Positions 9,001 to 17,112 of a stretch of DNA of 64,000 nt are shown here, piece after piece. The position numbers and the translations under genes are program-made. Positions within the stretch are counted from its first letter, which is position 1. Each line of letters opens with the position of its first letter. The notes below the pieces were generated by a model, which was not told the origin of the DNA, searched no databases, and saw only the letters and a program-made list of their open reading frames with translations. Source of the stretch: Flavobacteriaceae bacterium UBA7302 (lineage in GTDB: Bacteria > Bacteroidota > Bacteroidia > Flavobacteriales > Flavobacteriaceae); NCBI GenBank assembly GCA_002471825.1, contig DKQS01000007.1:545538-609537 (forward strand), in the 5' to 3' direction.

Positions 9001-9914
9001 CTGGTATCGGCTTGGCATTTACCAAAGAGCTTGTCATGCTAATGAATGGTGAAATTTCAATATCAAATATTCCTGCAAAAGGCGCTTGTTTCACGCTTTG
9101 TTTTCCTTGTGAGATCCAAAAAGAAGAGGTGATAAACAAAGGAGAGGTGATTAAAAGAAGGGAAAATGAATCTCAGAATGTTGTTTTAGTCATTGAAGAC
9201 AATCCAGATGTTTTGGCATATATCCACGATATTTTAAATGAAAATTATGAGGTGATTACAGCAGTCAATGGTAAAATTGGATTGGAAAAGGCGATTCAAT
9301 TCATTCCTGATGTCATTATTTCGGATGTGATGATGCCAGAAATGAATGGTTATGAAGTATGTGAACGGTTAAAATCTGATTTCCGAACCGATCATATTCC
9401 GGTGATTATGCTAACAGCAAAAGCCGATATTGAATCTAAATTATCAGGTCTACGAAGAGGTGCCGATGTGTACTTGAGTAAACCCTTCCATAGGAAAGAA
9501 CTAAATGCTCATATGAGGAATTTACTGGAGATTCGAGAAAAGCTCAAGCAAAAGTATTCGCAAATCATTCAGATTGAGGGTGAAACATCAAAAGAGTCTA
9601 AAAATGAATTTCTAGAACGATTAGAACAATTACTATTAGATCATATTTCTGATGATAGTTTCGGAATACCTAAAATTTGTGAATTAATAGGCGTAAGTCG
9701 AGCTCAACTTCACAGGAAAATTAAGGCCTTGACAAACCTTTCAACCTCAATTTTTATTCGAGAAATTCGATTAAAGGAAGCCTATAAATTACTAGTAACT
9801 CAAGATATAACAGTTGCGGAAGCTGCATATTCTGTGGGGTTTTCAGATCCAAATTATTTTTCACTTTTGTTTTCTGAAAGGTATCAAAAACCACCTTCAG
9901 CCATAAAAAAGTAA
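6045..9914 (+). CDS. Hybrid two-component system sensor/regulator (HTCS)
   Basis: 1,289 residues from GTG at 6045; this start retains an N-terminal hydrophobic segment (about residues 11-28) ending in LLFSQ, as needed for a periplasmic sensor. Order: signal segment; two-component propeller repeats (about 35-650, for example FLWLGTNNGLNVLDG and GIIWYGTENGIAKF); Y_Y_Y domain (about 680-765); transmembrane helix (about 777-797); HisKA with H823 in NITHEFRTPL; HATPase with EIEDDGPGI and GSGIGLAF; receiver domain with D1094 in IISDVMMPEMNG; AraC-type HTH at about 1190-1289. HTCS proteins sense oligosaccharide in the periplasm and activate neighbouring genes directly. The nearest candidate target is the divergent PKD-esterase; no SusC/SusD pair is visible. 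Confidence 0.93.
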   Translation: MYYNLSLKSLYKFLIVYLCCFGWNNSLLFSQKMYFSDGFVFEKYDHDYGLSNNQINTFLEDRFGFLWLGTNNGLNVLDGSGVKSFKTYLNQNNQFKGRIIHALFEDSNGNVFCGTRENGMNIFHRKTGEFVNLSEDDFGIPQLGGIHSIIQLSNEQYAFVTRNRFVTFKWDGKGMPAEVKIISLQLKKREFARKIFKHNNQIFIVTNRKLLRIEESTSTTIIKSNWVNSIKVIDGKIWVLLDKKIGHFNQNLNSIEWIPLPFREELKYYVDFEITTNKTLWIGARNKLIRIQLGPKNVVVSKDEADAKIPILGLYKDSRDNLFLASRKFTGFVKLSREQNDYEYINLPSQHKYVYTSSYEVDQRGWYWIAGRKGLFIYDPKKKDFVDLQPDRFFYLSDIGVTSHVQDSDGIIWYGTENGIAKFNFDHKNFDFYGHNQRSSSGQWNSLTRDLVIDSHQNLWYASNFGLNRIDAKTLKHEHFPMPGLAVVFIDEDDRMWLTINKKGLYEYDITGNIPVKKREFRKSDQLTSYRTHDIKKDSEDRLWITSSNGIYIYDWKKEHIVYHINKDNLLENEDLRSITKDLRGNFWVNQHSKPAICIDYKTFEIIDKTPEWMRQLTDKRNYAGPSYISSNGRTFTQGRGGFYVYNQDSLEVNSTPPKVVISELKINGKTHMKNYLGIAKDSFLKLNYQENNVEIQCKVVNNVPTYKTQYAYRLHGSSNNWVYGNSLATLNFSALPSNSYKLQIKATNDGMHWSDVSTMVNFKISPPWWRTNLAYVFYFICLTSMGYYFYRLQIKRQLAESESQKLKEIDEFKNTFYENITHEFRTPLTVISGLTEDKKSKEYKIIKRNADQLLKLVNNLLDLGKIQANSTVLNSEFVDFVSFSRYCLESLESFADKTGIGLHFEPKKNEIVFNFDVEKMQLILNNLFSNAIKFASEQVVVRLDLRNDMIKMEIEDDGPGILEDDIPRIFDRYFQSKDSKNSIGSGIGLAFTKELVMLMNGEISISNIPAKGACFTLCFPCEIQKEEVINKGEVIKRRENESQNVVLVIEDNPDVLAYIHDILNENYEVITAVNGKIGLEKAIQFIPDVIISDVMMPEMNGYEVCERLKSDFRTDHIPVIMLTAKADIESKLSGLRRGADVYLSKPFHRKELNAHMRNLLEIREKLKQKYSQIIQIEGETSKESKNEFLERLEQLLLDHISDDSFGIPKICELIGVSRAQLHRKIKALTNLSTSIFIREIRLKEAYKLLVTQDITVAEAAYSVGFSDPNYFSLLFSERYQKPPSAIKK

Positions 9915-9918
9915 CCTG

Positions 9919-10674
9919 TTACTTTTGATGCTCTGTTTTCATCCAACGATCCCAAAAGGTAAAATACAATCCGTAATTGTAATTGAATTTCTTGTGATGT
10001 ACATCGTGATGGGTAGCACCGATCACCCATTTTTTAAACCATGCACCAAACCTTCCTGAGGGATAGACTTCCACCCCAGCGTGATTAATGGTTGCAGATA
10101 TTGTCATGAGTGTGATGATGGCAATAATGGCATACAAATGTAAGGGAACAAGGATAGCCAGAATCGGAATTACCAAGGCTTGCAAAACGGTTTCCAAGGG
10201 ATGAAAAGAAAAAGCTGTAAACACCGAGGTGTGAATGCTCTTATGATGCACCAAATGAAAATACTTATAAATTTTTGGCAAATGCATCCATCGATGAACC
10301 CAATAGTAGTAGGTGTCCTGTAGAAATAAGACCAAAATGATGCTTACAAAAAGATACCAAATTGGATATTCATCCAGTTCCGTATATACTGCTGTATACC
10401 CTTCAATATTTAGAATGAAAGTCAGCATGATGAACAGAGCGAAAATAAATCCGCTAATCATTGACCATAGAATTTCCTTCTTAAGCTGCTTCTTTTTCCA
10501 AGGTTTGTTGTGCAGAAATCGGTTTACAAAACGGGTCTTGAACCAATTAAAAAAAACCAAATGATATAGGCTTGAAAACACCAAATATCTCACAAAAACA
10601 ATGATGGCCAAGAGTACTATGGAACCTAGTACAATGTAGATGTTTAAGTGGTTGCCATCATTAAATACGCTCAT
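9919..10674 (-). CDS. Sterol desaturase / fatty acid hydroxylase family membrane protein
   Basis: 251 residues with several transmembrane helices. The di-iron histidine boxes of the fatty acid hydroxylase superfamily are all present: HRWMH near residue 123, HLVHH near 137, and HHDVHHKK near 225. Members insert hydroxyls or double bonds into lipids at the membrane; the substrate here is unknown. It ends 4 nt from the convergent HTCS stop and begins 7 nt after the tyrS stop, so it is probably co-transcribed behind tyrS. Confidence 0.87.
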   Translation of the reverse strand: MSVFNDGNHLNIYIVLGSIVLLAIIVFVRYLVFSSLYHLVFFNWFKTRFVNRFLHNKPWKKKQLKKEILWSMISGFIFALFIMLTFILNIEGYTAVYTELDEYPIWYLFVSIILVLFLQDTYYYWVHRWMHLPKIYKYFHLVHHKSIHTSVFTAFSFHPLETVLQALVIPILAILVPLHLYAIIAIITLMTISATINHAGVEVYPSGRFGAWFKKWVIGATHHDVHHKKFNYNYGLYFTFWDRWMKTEHQK

Positions 10675-10681
10675 GGTTTTG

Positions 10682-11974
10682 TTATTCCACCACTAACAAA
10701 TAGTAGTTCTTTTTTCCGCGTTGTAATAATACGTATTTGTTGGCAATTAAGTCATCACTAGAAATTTTAAAATCTTCTCCAACCTTTGACTTATTTACCG
10801 AAATAGAATTCTCTTTTAAGGCACGTCTGGCCTCCCCGTTTGATTTTAAGAAGTTAGTTTTCGCTGCCAATGCCCCGATCATGTCGAGACCTTCTGAAAT
10901 ATCAGCTTGAGATACGGAAGCCTGCGGAACACCGTCGAAAACATCTAAAAAAGTCTGTTCATCGAGCGATTTTAAATCATCTGCATTTGAGCGACCGAAT
11001 AGTATGGCGGAAGCAGCGATTGCCTTATCGTATTCTTCCCTTCCATGAACTAATACGGTTACTTCTTCACCTAGTCTTTTTTGTAGGATTCTTTGATGCG
11101 GAGCTGTTTGATGCTCAGCAATCAGTCCGTTAATGGTTTCCTTATCCAAAAATGTGAAGATCTTGATGTATTTCTCAGCATCTTCATCCGAAGTATTCAA
11201 CCAGTACTGATAGAATTTATATGGTGAAGTGCGTTTGGCATCCAACCAAACATTGCCACCTTCTGACTTCCCGAATTTAGAACCGTCTGATTTGGTAATC
11301 AACGGGCAAGTTATGGCATAACCTTTACCATTACCAATTCTTCGGATCAATTCCGTTCCTGTAGTAATGTTTCCCCACTGGTCTGAACCTCCCATTTGTA
11401 GGGTGGTATCATTGGCTTTGTATAGGTGTAAAAAGTCATAACCTTGCACCATTTGATAGGTGAATTCGGTAAAGGACATGCCCTCTTTGGATTCTGAACC
11501 AATTCGGTTTTTCACAGAATCTTTGGCCATCATGTAATTAACCGTAATGTGTTTGCCCACATCGCGAATAAAATCCAGGAAAGAAAATTCCTTCATCCAA
11601 TCATAGTTGTTCACCAAGACCGCTGCATTTTCGGCATCACTGTCGAAATCCAAAAAGTGGGAAAGTTGATTCTTTACACATTCCTGATTGTGACGAAGTG
11701 TTTTTTCATCCAATAGATTTCTTTCTGAGGATTTTCCAGATGGATCACCAATCATGCCTGTAGCCCCACCAACCAATGCAATAGGTTTGTGTCCGCAACG
11801 CTGGTAATGTGCCAAGAGCATTATTGGAACCAAGTTACCGATGTGAAGGGAATCGGCCGTTGGGTCGAATCCAACATAGGCACTTCGCATTGATTCTAAT
11901 AAGTGTTCTTCTGTTCCTGGCATGCTCTGGTGTAGCATTCCTCTCCATTCCAATTCTTGGATAAAATTCTTCAT
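10682..11974 (-). CDS. tyrS: Tyrosyl-tRNA synthetase
   Basis: The frame opens further upstream (12013), but the ATG at 11974 (MKNFIQELEWRG) is chosen: homologues begin here, and a TATATTTG promoter box lies just upstream at 11996-12003, inside the longer version. 430 residues. The class I signatures are seen as HIGN (HIGH motif, in DSLHIGNLVPIM) and KFGKSEGG (KMSKS equivalent), with YKFYQYWLN in the catalytic domain and an S4 RNA-binding domain at the C-terminus (EARRALKENSISVN). It charges tRNA-Tyr in the cytosol. Leads a two-gene unit with the hydroxylase-like gene. Confidence 0.96.
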   Translation of the reverse strand: MKNFIQELEWRGMLHQSMPGTEEHLLESMRSAYVGFDPTADSLHIGNLVPIMLLAHYQRCGHKPIALVGGATGMIGDPSGKSSERNLLDEKTLRHNQECVKNQLSHFLDFDSDAENAAVLVNNYDWMKEFSFLDFIRDVGKHITVNYMMAKDSVKNRIGSESKEGMSFTEFTYQMVQGYDFLHLYKANDTTLQMGGSDQWGNITTGTELIRRIGNGKGYAITCPLITKSDGSKFGKSEGGNVWLDAKRTSPYKFYQYWLNTSDEDAEKYIKIFTFLDKETINGLIAEHQTAPHQRILQKRLGEEVTVLVHGREEYDKAIAASAILFGRSNADDLKSLDEQTFLDVFDGVPQASVSQADISEGLDMIGALAAKTNFLKSNGEARRALKENSISVNKSKVGEDFKISSDDLIANKYVLLQRGKKNYYLLVVE

Positions 11975-11995
11975 CAACTTCGATTTAGCAGTGCA

Positions 11996-12003
11996 CAAAT
12001 ATA
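11996..12003 (-). promoter_or_regulatory. Candidate -7 promoter box for tyrS (TATATTTG)
   Basis: Exact TAnnTTTG match on the minus strand 21 nt before the chosen tyrS ATG. No clear -33 TTG at standard spacing. Confidence 0.5.
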
Positions 12004-12036
12004 ACTTTATCACTCAAAAAATGCTAACTTCGTTCT

Positions 12037-13050
12037 ATGATTTTAGTTACTGGTGGTACTGGATTTGTGGGTTCTCACTTGCTTTACAAATTGTCTTTAG
12101 GCAATGAGAAAATTAGGGCAGTTTATCGCACGGATTCCAGCTTGGAAAAGGTTAAAAAAGTATTCTCTTACTACACCAAACAGACTAAAAACTTTGACCG
12201 CATCGAATGGGTGAGGGCTGATATAACAGATGTTCCTTCCATGATTCCCGTTTTTAAAGAGGTAGACTACGTTTACCATTGTGCGGCATTCATTTCTTTT
12301 AATCCGAAAGATTATCGCGAAATGCGAAAGGTCAATATCTACGGATCTGCCATTATTGCCAATCTTTCCATAGATGCCAAAGTGAAGAAACTTTGCTATG
12401 TCAGTTCCATTGCAGCGATTGGAGATCCAGTTGATGGAGAAGTTGCAACAGAATCTTCCGATTGGAACAAACAAGCCGACAATAGTGGTTACGCCATTAC
12501 CAAGTATGGTGGTGAAATCGAAATTTGGCGGGCAAGTCAAGAGGGTGTTCCTGTTGTGATTGTGAATCCGGGTGTGATTCTTGGAAAAGGCTTTTGGGAT
12601 TCTGGATCTAGTAAATTGTTTACGCAAGTCTATAATGGATTTAACTATTTCACGGAAGGAGTAACCGGCTTCGTGGCTGTTACCGATGTGGTAAAGGCAA
12701 TGGCTCAATTGATGGATTCCTCCATTTCGAATGAACGATTTGTATTGACTTCCGAAAATAAGTCCTTTAAGGAAGTGCTTTTTGCCATTGCAGATGGACT
12801 TCAAGTGAAAAAACCTTCCATAAAGATCAAACCTTGGCAAACCAGTATTGTTTGGAGAATTGCCAGTCTTATAAGTTTTTTCACTGGTAAAGAACCACTG
12901 CTAAGCAAATACTCAGCAAGATCTTCTCATACCATCTCCAAATATTCTTCTGAAAAAATAGCTACGACCTTAAACTTGAGCTTTGAGCCAATTGAAGAGG
13001 TTATTGCTTCGGTTGCTCAGTCTTTTTTGACTGAAGTTCAATCCGAGTAG
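12037..13050 (+). CDS. NAD(P)-dependent epimerase/dehydratase family protein
   Basis: 337 residues. The N-terminal Rossmann loop is TGGTGFVGSH (extended SDR pattern GxxGxxG), followed by AAFISF, the catalytic Ser region CYVSSIAAIGD, and YxxxK as Y-A-I-T-K near residue 152. The tail resembles 3-beta-HSD / dihydroflavonol-reductase-like members. Substrate not predictable. A TAACTTCG sequence (one mismatch to the -7 consensus) lies only 4 nt before the ATG. The last 50 bp overlap the convergent DUF4296 gene on the opposite strand, an overlap longer than usual. Confidence 0.88.
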   Translation: MILVTGGTGFVGSHLLYKLSLGNEKIRAVYRTDSSLEKVKKVFSYYTKQTKNFDRIEWVRADITDVPSMIPVFKEVDYVYHCAAFISFNPKDYREMRKVNIYGSAIIANLSIDAKVKKLCYVSSIAAIGDPVDGEVATESSDWNKQADNSGYAITKYGGEIEIWRASQEGVPVVIVNPGVILGKGFWDSGSSKLFTQVYNGFNYFTEGVTGFVAVTDVVKAMAQLMDSSISNERFVLTSENKSFKEVLFAIADGLQVKKPSIKIKPWQTSIVWRIASLISFFTGKEPLLSKYSARSSHTISKYSSEKIATTLNLSFEPIEEVIASVAQSFLTEVQSE

Positions 13051-13453
13051 TATCTAACTTTAATTTTTTAGCCTTTCTTAACTTTAATAAGGAATCCCTC
13101 CTCAAGGAATCTTTAAGGACTTTTAGTTTTTTAAGAGCATTAGATTTCTTGTTCAAAGAATCTTGTACTTGTTGAAATAACTTGATGTACTCATCAATGG
13201 TTGAGATATAGTAGGTGTTGCTTCGATTGTAGCGTGCGCTGTCTATCTTATATTTTTCATAGACGATGGGCATGTAATTGATTTCTCTTTCAGAGTTTAC
13301 ATTTTTGACAAAGGTCGCTGAAGAAGCGATGAGCATTTCTTCAATGAGCATGACCATGGTATCCCTAGGAATCAAATCCTTTGGTTTTTCAAAAATTGTA
13401 TTACTGGTGCAAGAACACAAAAACAAAAAAAGTAGGATGCCCGCCTTTTTCAT
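13001..13453 (-). CDS. DUF4296 domain-containing lipoprotein
   Basis: 150 residues; lipoprotein signal ending LFLCSC, then a DUF4296-type helical region (DLIPRDTMVMLIEEMLIASS, MPIVYEKYKIDSARYNRS) and a Lys-rich coiled C-terminus. Function unknown; the domain is typical of Bacteroidota. It begins 1 nt after the dihydroorotase stop, so it is the last gene of the GT2-dihydroorotase-DUF4296 operon. Its 3' 50 bp are antisense to the end of the epimerase gene. Confidence 0.85.
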   Translation of the reverse strand: MKKAGILLFLFLCSCTSNTIFEKPKDLIPRDTMVMLIEEMLIASSATFVKNVNSEREINYMPIVYEKYKIDSARYNRSNTYYISTIDEYIKLFQQVQDSLNKKSNALKKLKVLKDSLRRDSLLKLRKAKKLKLDTTRIELQSKKTEQPKQ

Positions 13454-13454
13454 A

Positions 13455-14792
13455 TTATCTGGTGAACGTTAATCGCTTTCCTTTGATATCGTCGTTAAAT
13501 TTCCCTTGGTTGTAAATCAAGTTCCCGTTTACAAAGGTATGGCTGATTTTTGATGAGAAGGTGGTGCCTTCGAAAGGGGACCAACCACATTTGTACAAGA
13601 TGTTCTCTTTTGAAACCGTCCATGCGTTGTTAGGATTAACGAGTACCAAATCGGCATAATATCCCTCTCGGATGAACCCTCGCTTTTCAATTTGAAACAA
13701 TCGCGCTGGATTGTGACTCATCTTTTCAACAGCTTTCTCAATTGGGATAACACCTTCGTTAACCTTTTCAAGAATGGCGGTCATGGCATGCTGAACCAAA
13801 GGCCCGCCACTGGGTGCACTTGTATATGGATTCGATTTTTCTGCCAAGGTATGCGGAGCATGATCGGTAGCCAATACATCAATTCTATCGTCTAACAAGG
13901 CTTTCCACAAACCATCTCTGTCCTGTTCCGTTTTTACGGCTGGATTCCATTTGATGTGACTTCCTTTTTCTTCATAATCTTTGTCGGTAAACCACAAATG
14001 ATGAAGACAAACTTCAGCAGTAATCTTTTTCTCTTCTAACGGAATATCGTTTCGAAATAATTCGGTCTCCTTCGCGGTTGATAAATGGAAGATGTGCAAT
14101 CTTGCTCCTGTCTTTTTTGCCAATTCAATGGCTTTTGATGAAGAAATGTAACAAGCTTCTTCAGATCGAATAATTGGGTGCAGATGCATAGGAATGTTAT
14201 CTCCATAAATTCCTTTGTAATGTTCTAGATTTCTTCGAATCGTGCCCTCGTCCTCACAGTGGGTCGAAATAATCATATCGGTCGAAGAGAATATTTTCTC
14301 AAGCGTTGCCTCATCATCAACCAGCATGTTTCCTGTGGATGAACCTAAGAACAATTTGATTCCCGCTACTGTATTCGGATTCGTTTTTAGCAGCTCTTCT
14401 AGATTGGTATTCGTTCCACCAAACATGAATGAGTAATTGACATATGAGCTTTTTGAGGCAATTACAAATTTATCTTCTAGCAATTCTTGAGTAGTTGCAT
14501 TGGGAATGGTATTCGGTTGTTCAATGAAAGTGGTAATTCCACCGGCAGCTGCTGCTCTACTTTCCGTTGCAATATTCGCTTTGTGGGTTAAACCAGGTTC
14601 TCTGAAATGCACCTGATCGTCGATAAAGCCTGGTAAAAGATATTTTCCTTCGGCATCAATAACTTCCACTTTCTTTTCAGTGCTAATATTGGTAGCAATT
14701 TTTTCAATTTTTTCGTTTTCGATCAGTACATCACCAACAAACTGTTTGTTTTCGTTAATGATGGTTGCATTTTTGATTAAATAGCTGCTCAT
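13455..14792 (-). CDS. pyrC: Dihydroorotase (class I type)
   Basis: 445 residues. Amidohydrolase metal-binding motif DDQVHFREPGLTHK near residue 58, metal-ligand His in STHCEDE and LHIFHLSTA, and the Asp in LATDHAPHT. It catalyses cyclisation of carbamoyl-aspartate to dihydroorotate in pyrimidine synthesis. Allantoinase and hydantoinase are related alternatives, but the FREPGLTHK motif and the conserved flavobacterial neighbourhood favour dihydroorotase. It starts 2 nt after the upstream GT2 stop and is followed by the DUF4296 gene. Confidence 0.92.
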   Translation of the reverse strand: MSSYLIKNATIINENKQFVGDVLIENEKIEKIATNISTEKKVEVIDAEGKYLLPGFIDDQVHFREPGLTHKANIATESRAAAAGGITTFIEQPNTIPNATTQELLEDKFVIASKSSYVNYSFMFGGTNTNLEELLKTNPNTVAGIKLFLGSSTGNMLVDDEATLEKIFSSTDMIISTHCEDEGTIRRNLEHYKGIYGDNIPMHLHPIIRSEEACYISSSKAIELAKKTGARLHIFHLSTAKETELFRNDIPLEEKKITAEVCLHHLWFTDKDYEEKGSHIKWNPAVKTEQDRDGLWKALLDDRIDVLATDHAPHTLAEKSNPYTSAPSGGPLVQHAMTAILEKVNEGVIPIEKAVEKMSHNPARLFQIEKRGFIREGYYADLVLVNPNNAWTVSKENILYKCGWSPFEGTTFSSKISHTFVNGNLIYNQGKFNDDIKGKRLTFTR

Positions 14793-14794
14793 AT

Positions 14795-15517
14795 TTATTT
14801 TTTTGATACTCCTTTCAAACGCATTTTAATAACTCCAAATAAGGCCTCGTACACAATAGAACCACTCATTTTTGATTCACCTTGAGTGCGATCAGTAAAA
14901 ATCACCGAAACCTCTTTGATGTTGAAGCCAAGTTTCCATGCTTTAAATTTCATTTCAATTTGGAAGGCATAACCAATGAACTTGATTTTATCTAAGTTAA
15001 TGGTTTCTAAAACTTTACGAGTCCAACAAACAAAACCAGCCGTGGTGTCTCTTACTGGGATTCCAGTGATAAACTGTACATATCTAGAAGCAAAGAAAGA
15101 TAGTAGTACTCGTTTCATGGGCCAATTGACCACATTCACACCTTCTGAGTAACGGGAGCCAACAGAGGCATCTGCTCCTTCTTTGGCGCAGGCATTGTAA
15201 AGTCGAACCAAATCTTTTGGGTTGTGGGAGAAGTCGGCATCCATTTCAAGGATGTAACCATACTTGCGTTCTAAGGCCCACTTAAATCCGTGAATATAAG
15301 CCGTCCCTAAACCACTTTTATTCTTTCGAACCTCTAAAAACAAGCGTTCTGGATACTCTTTTTGGATTTCTCTTACGATATCGGCAGTTCCGTCAGGCGA
15401 GTTGTCATCAACAATGAGGACATCAAAGAGTTTTTTCTGTTTAAAAACTGCCCTAATGATGGCTTCTATGTTCTCTTTTTCGTTATAGGTTGGGATGATA
15501 ACAAGTGCGTCAGACAT
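14795..15517 (-). CDS. Polyprenol monophosphomannose synthase-like glycosyltransferase (GT2)
   Basis: The frame opens at 15547, but ATG at 15517 (MSDALVIIPTYNE) fits the family start; 240 residues. GT2 motifs: IIPTYNEKENI, VDDNSPDGTAD, and the DxD-like EMDADFSHNP. It matches DPM1-type enzymes that transfer a sugar (mannose in characterised members) from a nucleotide donor to polyprenyl phosphate; the short length without C-terminal membrane helices also fits DPM1. Sugar specificity is inferred. First gene of the operon with dihydroorotase and DUF4296; a TATATTTG box at 15545-15552 is the likely promoter. Confidence 0.87.
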   Translation of the reverse strand: MSDALVIIPTYNEKENIEAIIRAVFKQKKLFDVLIVDDNSPDGTADIVREIQKEYPERLFLEVRKNKSGLGTAYIHGFKWALERKYGYILEMDADFSHNPKDLVRLYNACAKEGADASVGSRYSEGVNVVNWPMKRVLLSFFASRYVQFITGIPVRDTTAGFVCWTRKVLETINLDKIKFIGYAFQIEMKFKAWKLGFNIKEVSVIFTDRTQGESKMSGSIVYEALFGVIKMRLKGVSKK

Positions 15518-15544
15518 GGAATTGATTTCACTTTGGAATAACGA

Positions 15545-15552
15545 CAAATATA
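15545..15552 (-). promoter_or_regulatory. Candidate -7 promoter box for the GT2-pyrC-DUF4296 operon
   Basis: TATATTTG on the minus strand, 27 nt before the GT2 ATG at 15517. Confidence 0.5.
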
Positions 15553-15566
15553 CACTAATTAATTCC

Positions 15567-15574
15567 TAATTTTG
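15567..15574 (+). promoter_or_regulatory. Candidate -7 promoter box for DUF4271 gene (TAATTTTG)
   Basis: Exact TAnnTTTG match 26 nt before the TTG start at 15601, divergent from the GT2 operon promoter. Confidence 0.45.
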
Positions 15575-15600
15575 TACCTGAATATTTAAAGAATTCTTAA

Positions 15601-16239
15601 TTGGACGCGCTTCAACGAACACTATTAACGCAAGACTGGCTTACTTTTGTTTTGCTTTCTTTGCTCTTAATTGTCTTTGTACTAAGAGGCTTGAGTGCTG
15701 AAAAACTTCAAGGCACTTTTTTAGCGCTATTCAACAAAGGATTGGTAGATATTGAGATTGAAGAGCGGCTAGGATTGTTCAACCCTTTTCAGTTGGTTCA
15801 ATATCTTTTTACCATTGGAGTGCTTGCTGTCAGTTGTTTTGTCGTGGCAGATTATTACAATCCCTACCTAAACAAGTTTACGGTTTTTACGATATATCTA
15901 GGAGGAGTTTTTGGTTACTTTCTACTTAAAAGAAGTCTCGAACTTGGCTTGGCGAATGCTTTACAGATTCAAGAAGGGGTGCATTACTATATGCGATTCA
16001 AAAGTATTTATCTGAACAGCATCTCTTTTTTCCTCTTTGCCATTTTAATTGTTTTCTCCTACGGTTCCATGCACATGAATGTGTTTTTGACCCTTGTTTT
16101 TATTCTCGTCCTATTTCGGCTGATTTTACTTGTGGTGTATAACAAAAACTTGATATTTAATCACTTATTTTATTTTATTTTGTACATTTGCGCCTTCGAA
16201 ATAGCACCGCTATTGATCCTGTTAAAATTGATGCTTTAA
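15601..16239 (+). CDS. DUF4271 domain-containing membrane protein
   Basis: 212 residues starting with TTG (15601); an in-frame stop immediately precedes it, so no earlier start exists. Six or so hydrophobic helices (FVLLSLLLIVFVLRG, IYLGGVFGYFLL, ISFFLFAILIVF, TLVFILVLFRLILLV and others) make it an integral inner-membrane protein. It fits DUF4271, a family found next to hemD in Bacteroidota. No function is known. Its 3' end carries the promoter box and upstream leader of hemD. Confidence 0.82.
   Translation: MDALQRTLLTQDWLTFVLLSLLLIVFVLRGLSAEKLQGTFLALFNKGLVDIEIEERLGLFNPFQLVQYLFTIGVLAVSCFVVADYYNPYLNKFTVFTIYLGGVFGYFLLKRSLELGLANALQIQEGVHYYMRFKSIYLNSISFFLFAILIVFSYGSMHMNVFLTLVFILVLFRLILLVVYNKNLIFNHLFYFILYICAFEIAPLLILLKLML
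16183..16190 (+). promoter_or_regulatory. Candidate internal -7 box for hemD (TACATTTG)
   Basis: Exact TAnnTTTG match inside the end of the DUF4271 gene, 63 nt before the hemD ATG. Confidence 0.4.
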
Positions 16240-16253
16240 AAATAGAGAAGCGT

Positions 16254-17000
16254 ATGAAAGTGAAAACGATATTAGTATCTCAGCCCGCACCAAAAACAGA
16301 AACATCCCCGTATTTTGATTTATCGGACAAGCAAAAAGTGAAGATTGACTTCCGTCCATTTATTCACGTTGAAGGTGTTCCGGTTAGGGAGGTAAGAAAT
16401 CAGAAAATTCATTTATCTGATTTTACAGCCATTATCCTTACAAGTCGAAATGCTGTGGATCATTTCTTTAGAATTGCTGAAGAAATGCGTTTTAAGGTAC
16501 CAGATACTATGAAGTATTTCTGTCAGTCGGAGGCTGTAGCTTACTACTTGCAAAAATATGTTGTGTATCGTAAGCGTAAGATTTATGTTGGTAACAGAAC
16601 CTTCCCAGAATTGATGAAGCTTATCAAAAAGCACAAAACTGAAAAGTTTTTATTGCCTTCATCCGACAAACTAAAAGCTATTATTCCGACAGAATTGGAT
16701 AAGGTAGGTGTGAATTGGACACGTGCTGATTTGTATAGAACGGTAGTGAGCGATTTGTCTGATTTAGAAAATGTTTTTTACGACATCTTGGTCTTCTTTA
16801 GTCCGTCTGGAATCGAATCGCTTTTCCAGAATTTTCCGGATTTCAAACAGAATGATACAAGGATTGCAGCTTTTGGGAATACCACCATTAAAGCAGTAGA
16901 AAAGGCCGGACTTGTTGCGAACATCAAAGCGCCATCGCCAGAAACTCCATCGATGACCATGGCCTTGGAAAAGTACATTAAAGAAGTAAATAAGAAGTAA
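16254..17000 (+). CDS. hemD: Uroporphyrinogen-III synthase
   Basis: The frame is open from 16188, but ATG at 16254 (MKVKTILVSQPAP) begins the recognisable HemD fold and follows the DUF4271 stop; 248 residues. Family features: VKTILVSQPAP at the N-terminus, TSRNAVDHFF near residue 63, the FFSPSGIESLF segment near 180 and AFGNTTIKAVEKAG near 208. HemD cyclises hydroxymethylbilane with D-ring inversion in heme synthesis. HemD sequences are weakly conserved, so identification rests on these motifs and the DUF4271 neighbour. A terminator follows at 17021-17049. Confidence 0.87.
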   Translation: MKVKTILVSQPAPKTETSPYFDLSDKQKVKIDFRPFIHVEGVPVREVRNQKIHLSDFTAIILTSRNAVDHFFRIAEEMRFKVPDTMKYFCQSEAVAYYLQKYVVYRKRKIYVGNRTFPELMKLIKKHKTEKFLLPSSDKLKAIIPTELDKVGVNWTRADLYRTVVSDLSDLENVFYDILVFFSPSGIESLFQNFPDFKQNDTRIAAFGNTTIKAVEKAGLVANIKAPSPETPSMTMALEKYIKEVNKK

Positions 17001-17020
17001 TCTTCTTAACCTATTGATAC

Positions 17021-17049
17021 AATGCCTCATCCGCCGATGAGGCATTTTT
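17021..17049 (+). terminator. Rho-independent terminator after hemD
   Basis: 10-bp stem (17021-17030 with 17037-17046), 6-nt loop, T-tract to 17049. Confidence 0.85.
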
Positions 17050-17112
17050 ATTGGAATAAAGAGAAGTTCAGGGAGTTAGATTGAAAAATCTTTTTTAAAC
17101 TTGTAATGTCCT

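Noticed and set aside
8600..9139. Minus-strand ORF of 179 aa inside the HTCS
   Set aside because: Opposite the kinase domain, low-complexity Ser/Ile-rich, no domain.
12097..12840. Long minus-strand ORF (247 aa) inside the epimerase gene
   Set aside because: Antisense shadow of a well-supported gene; no recognisable domain.
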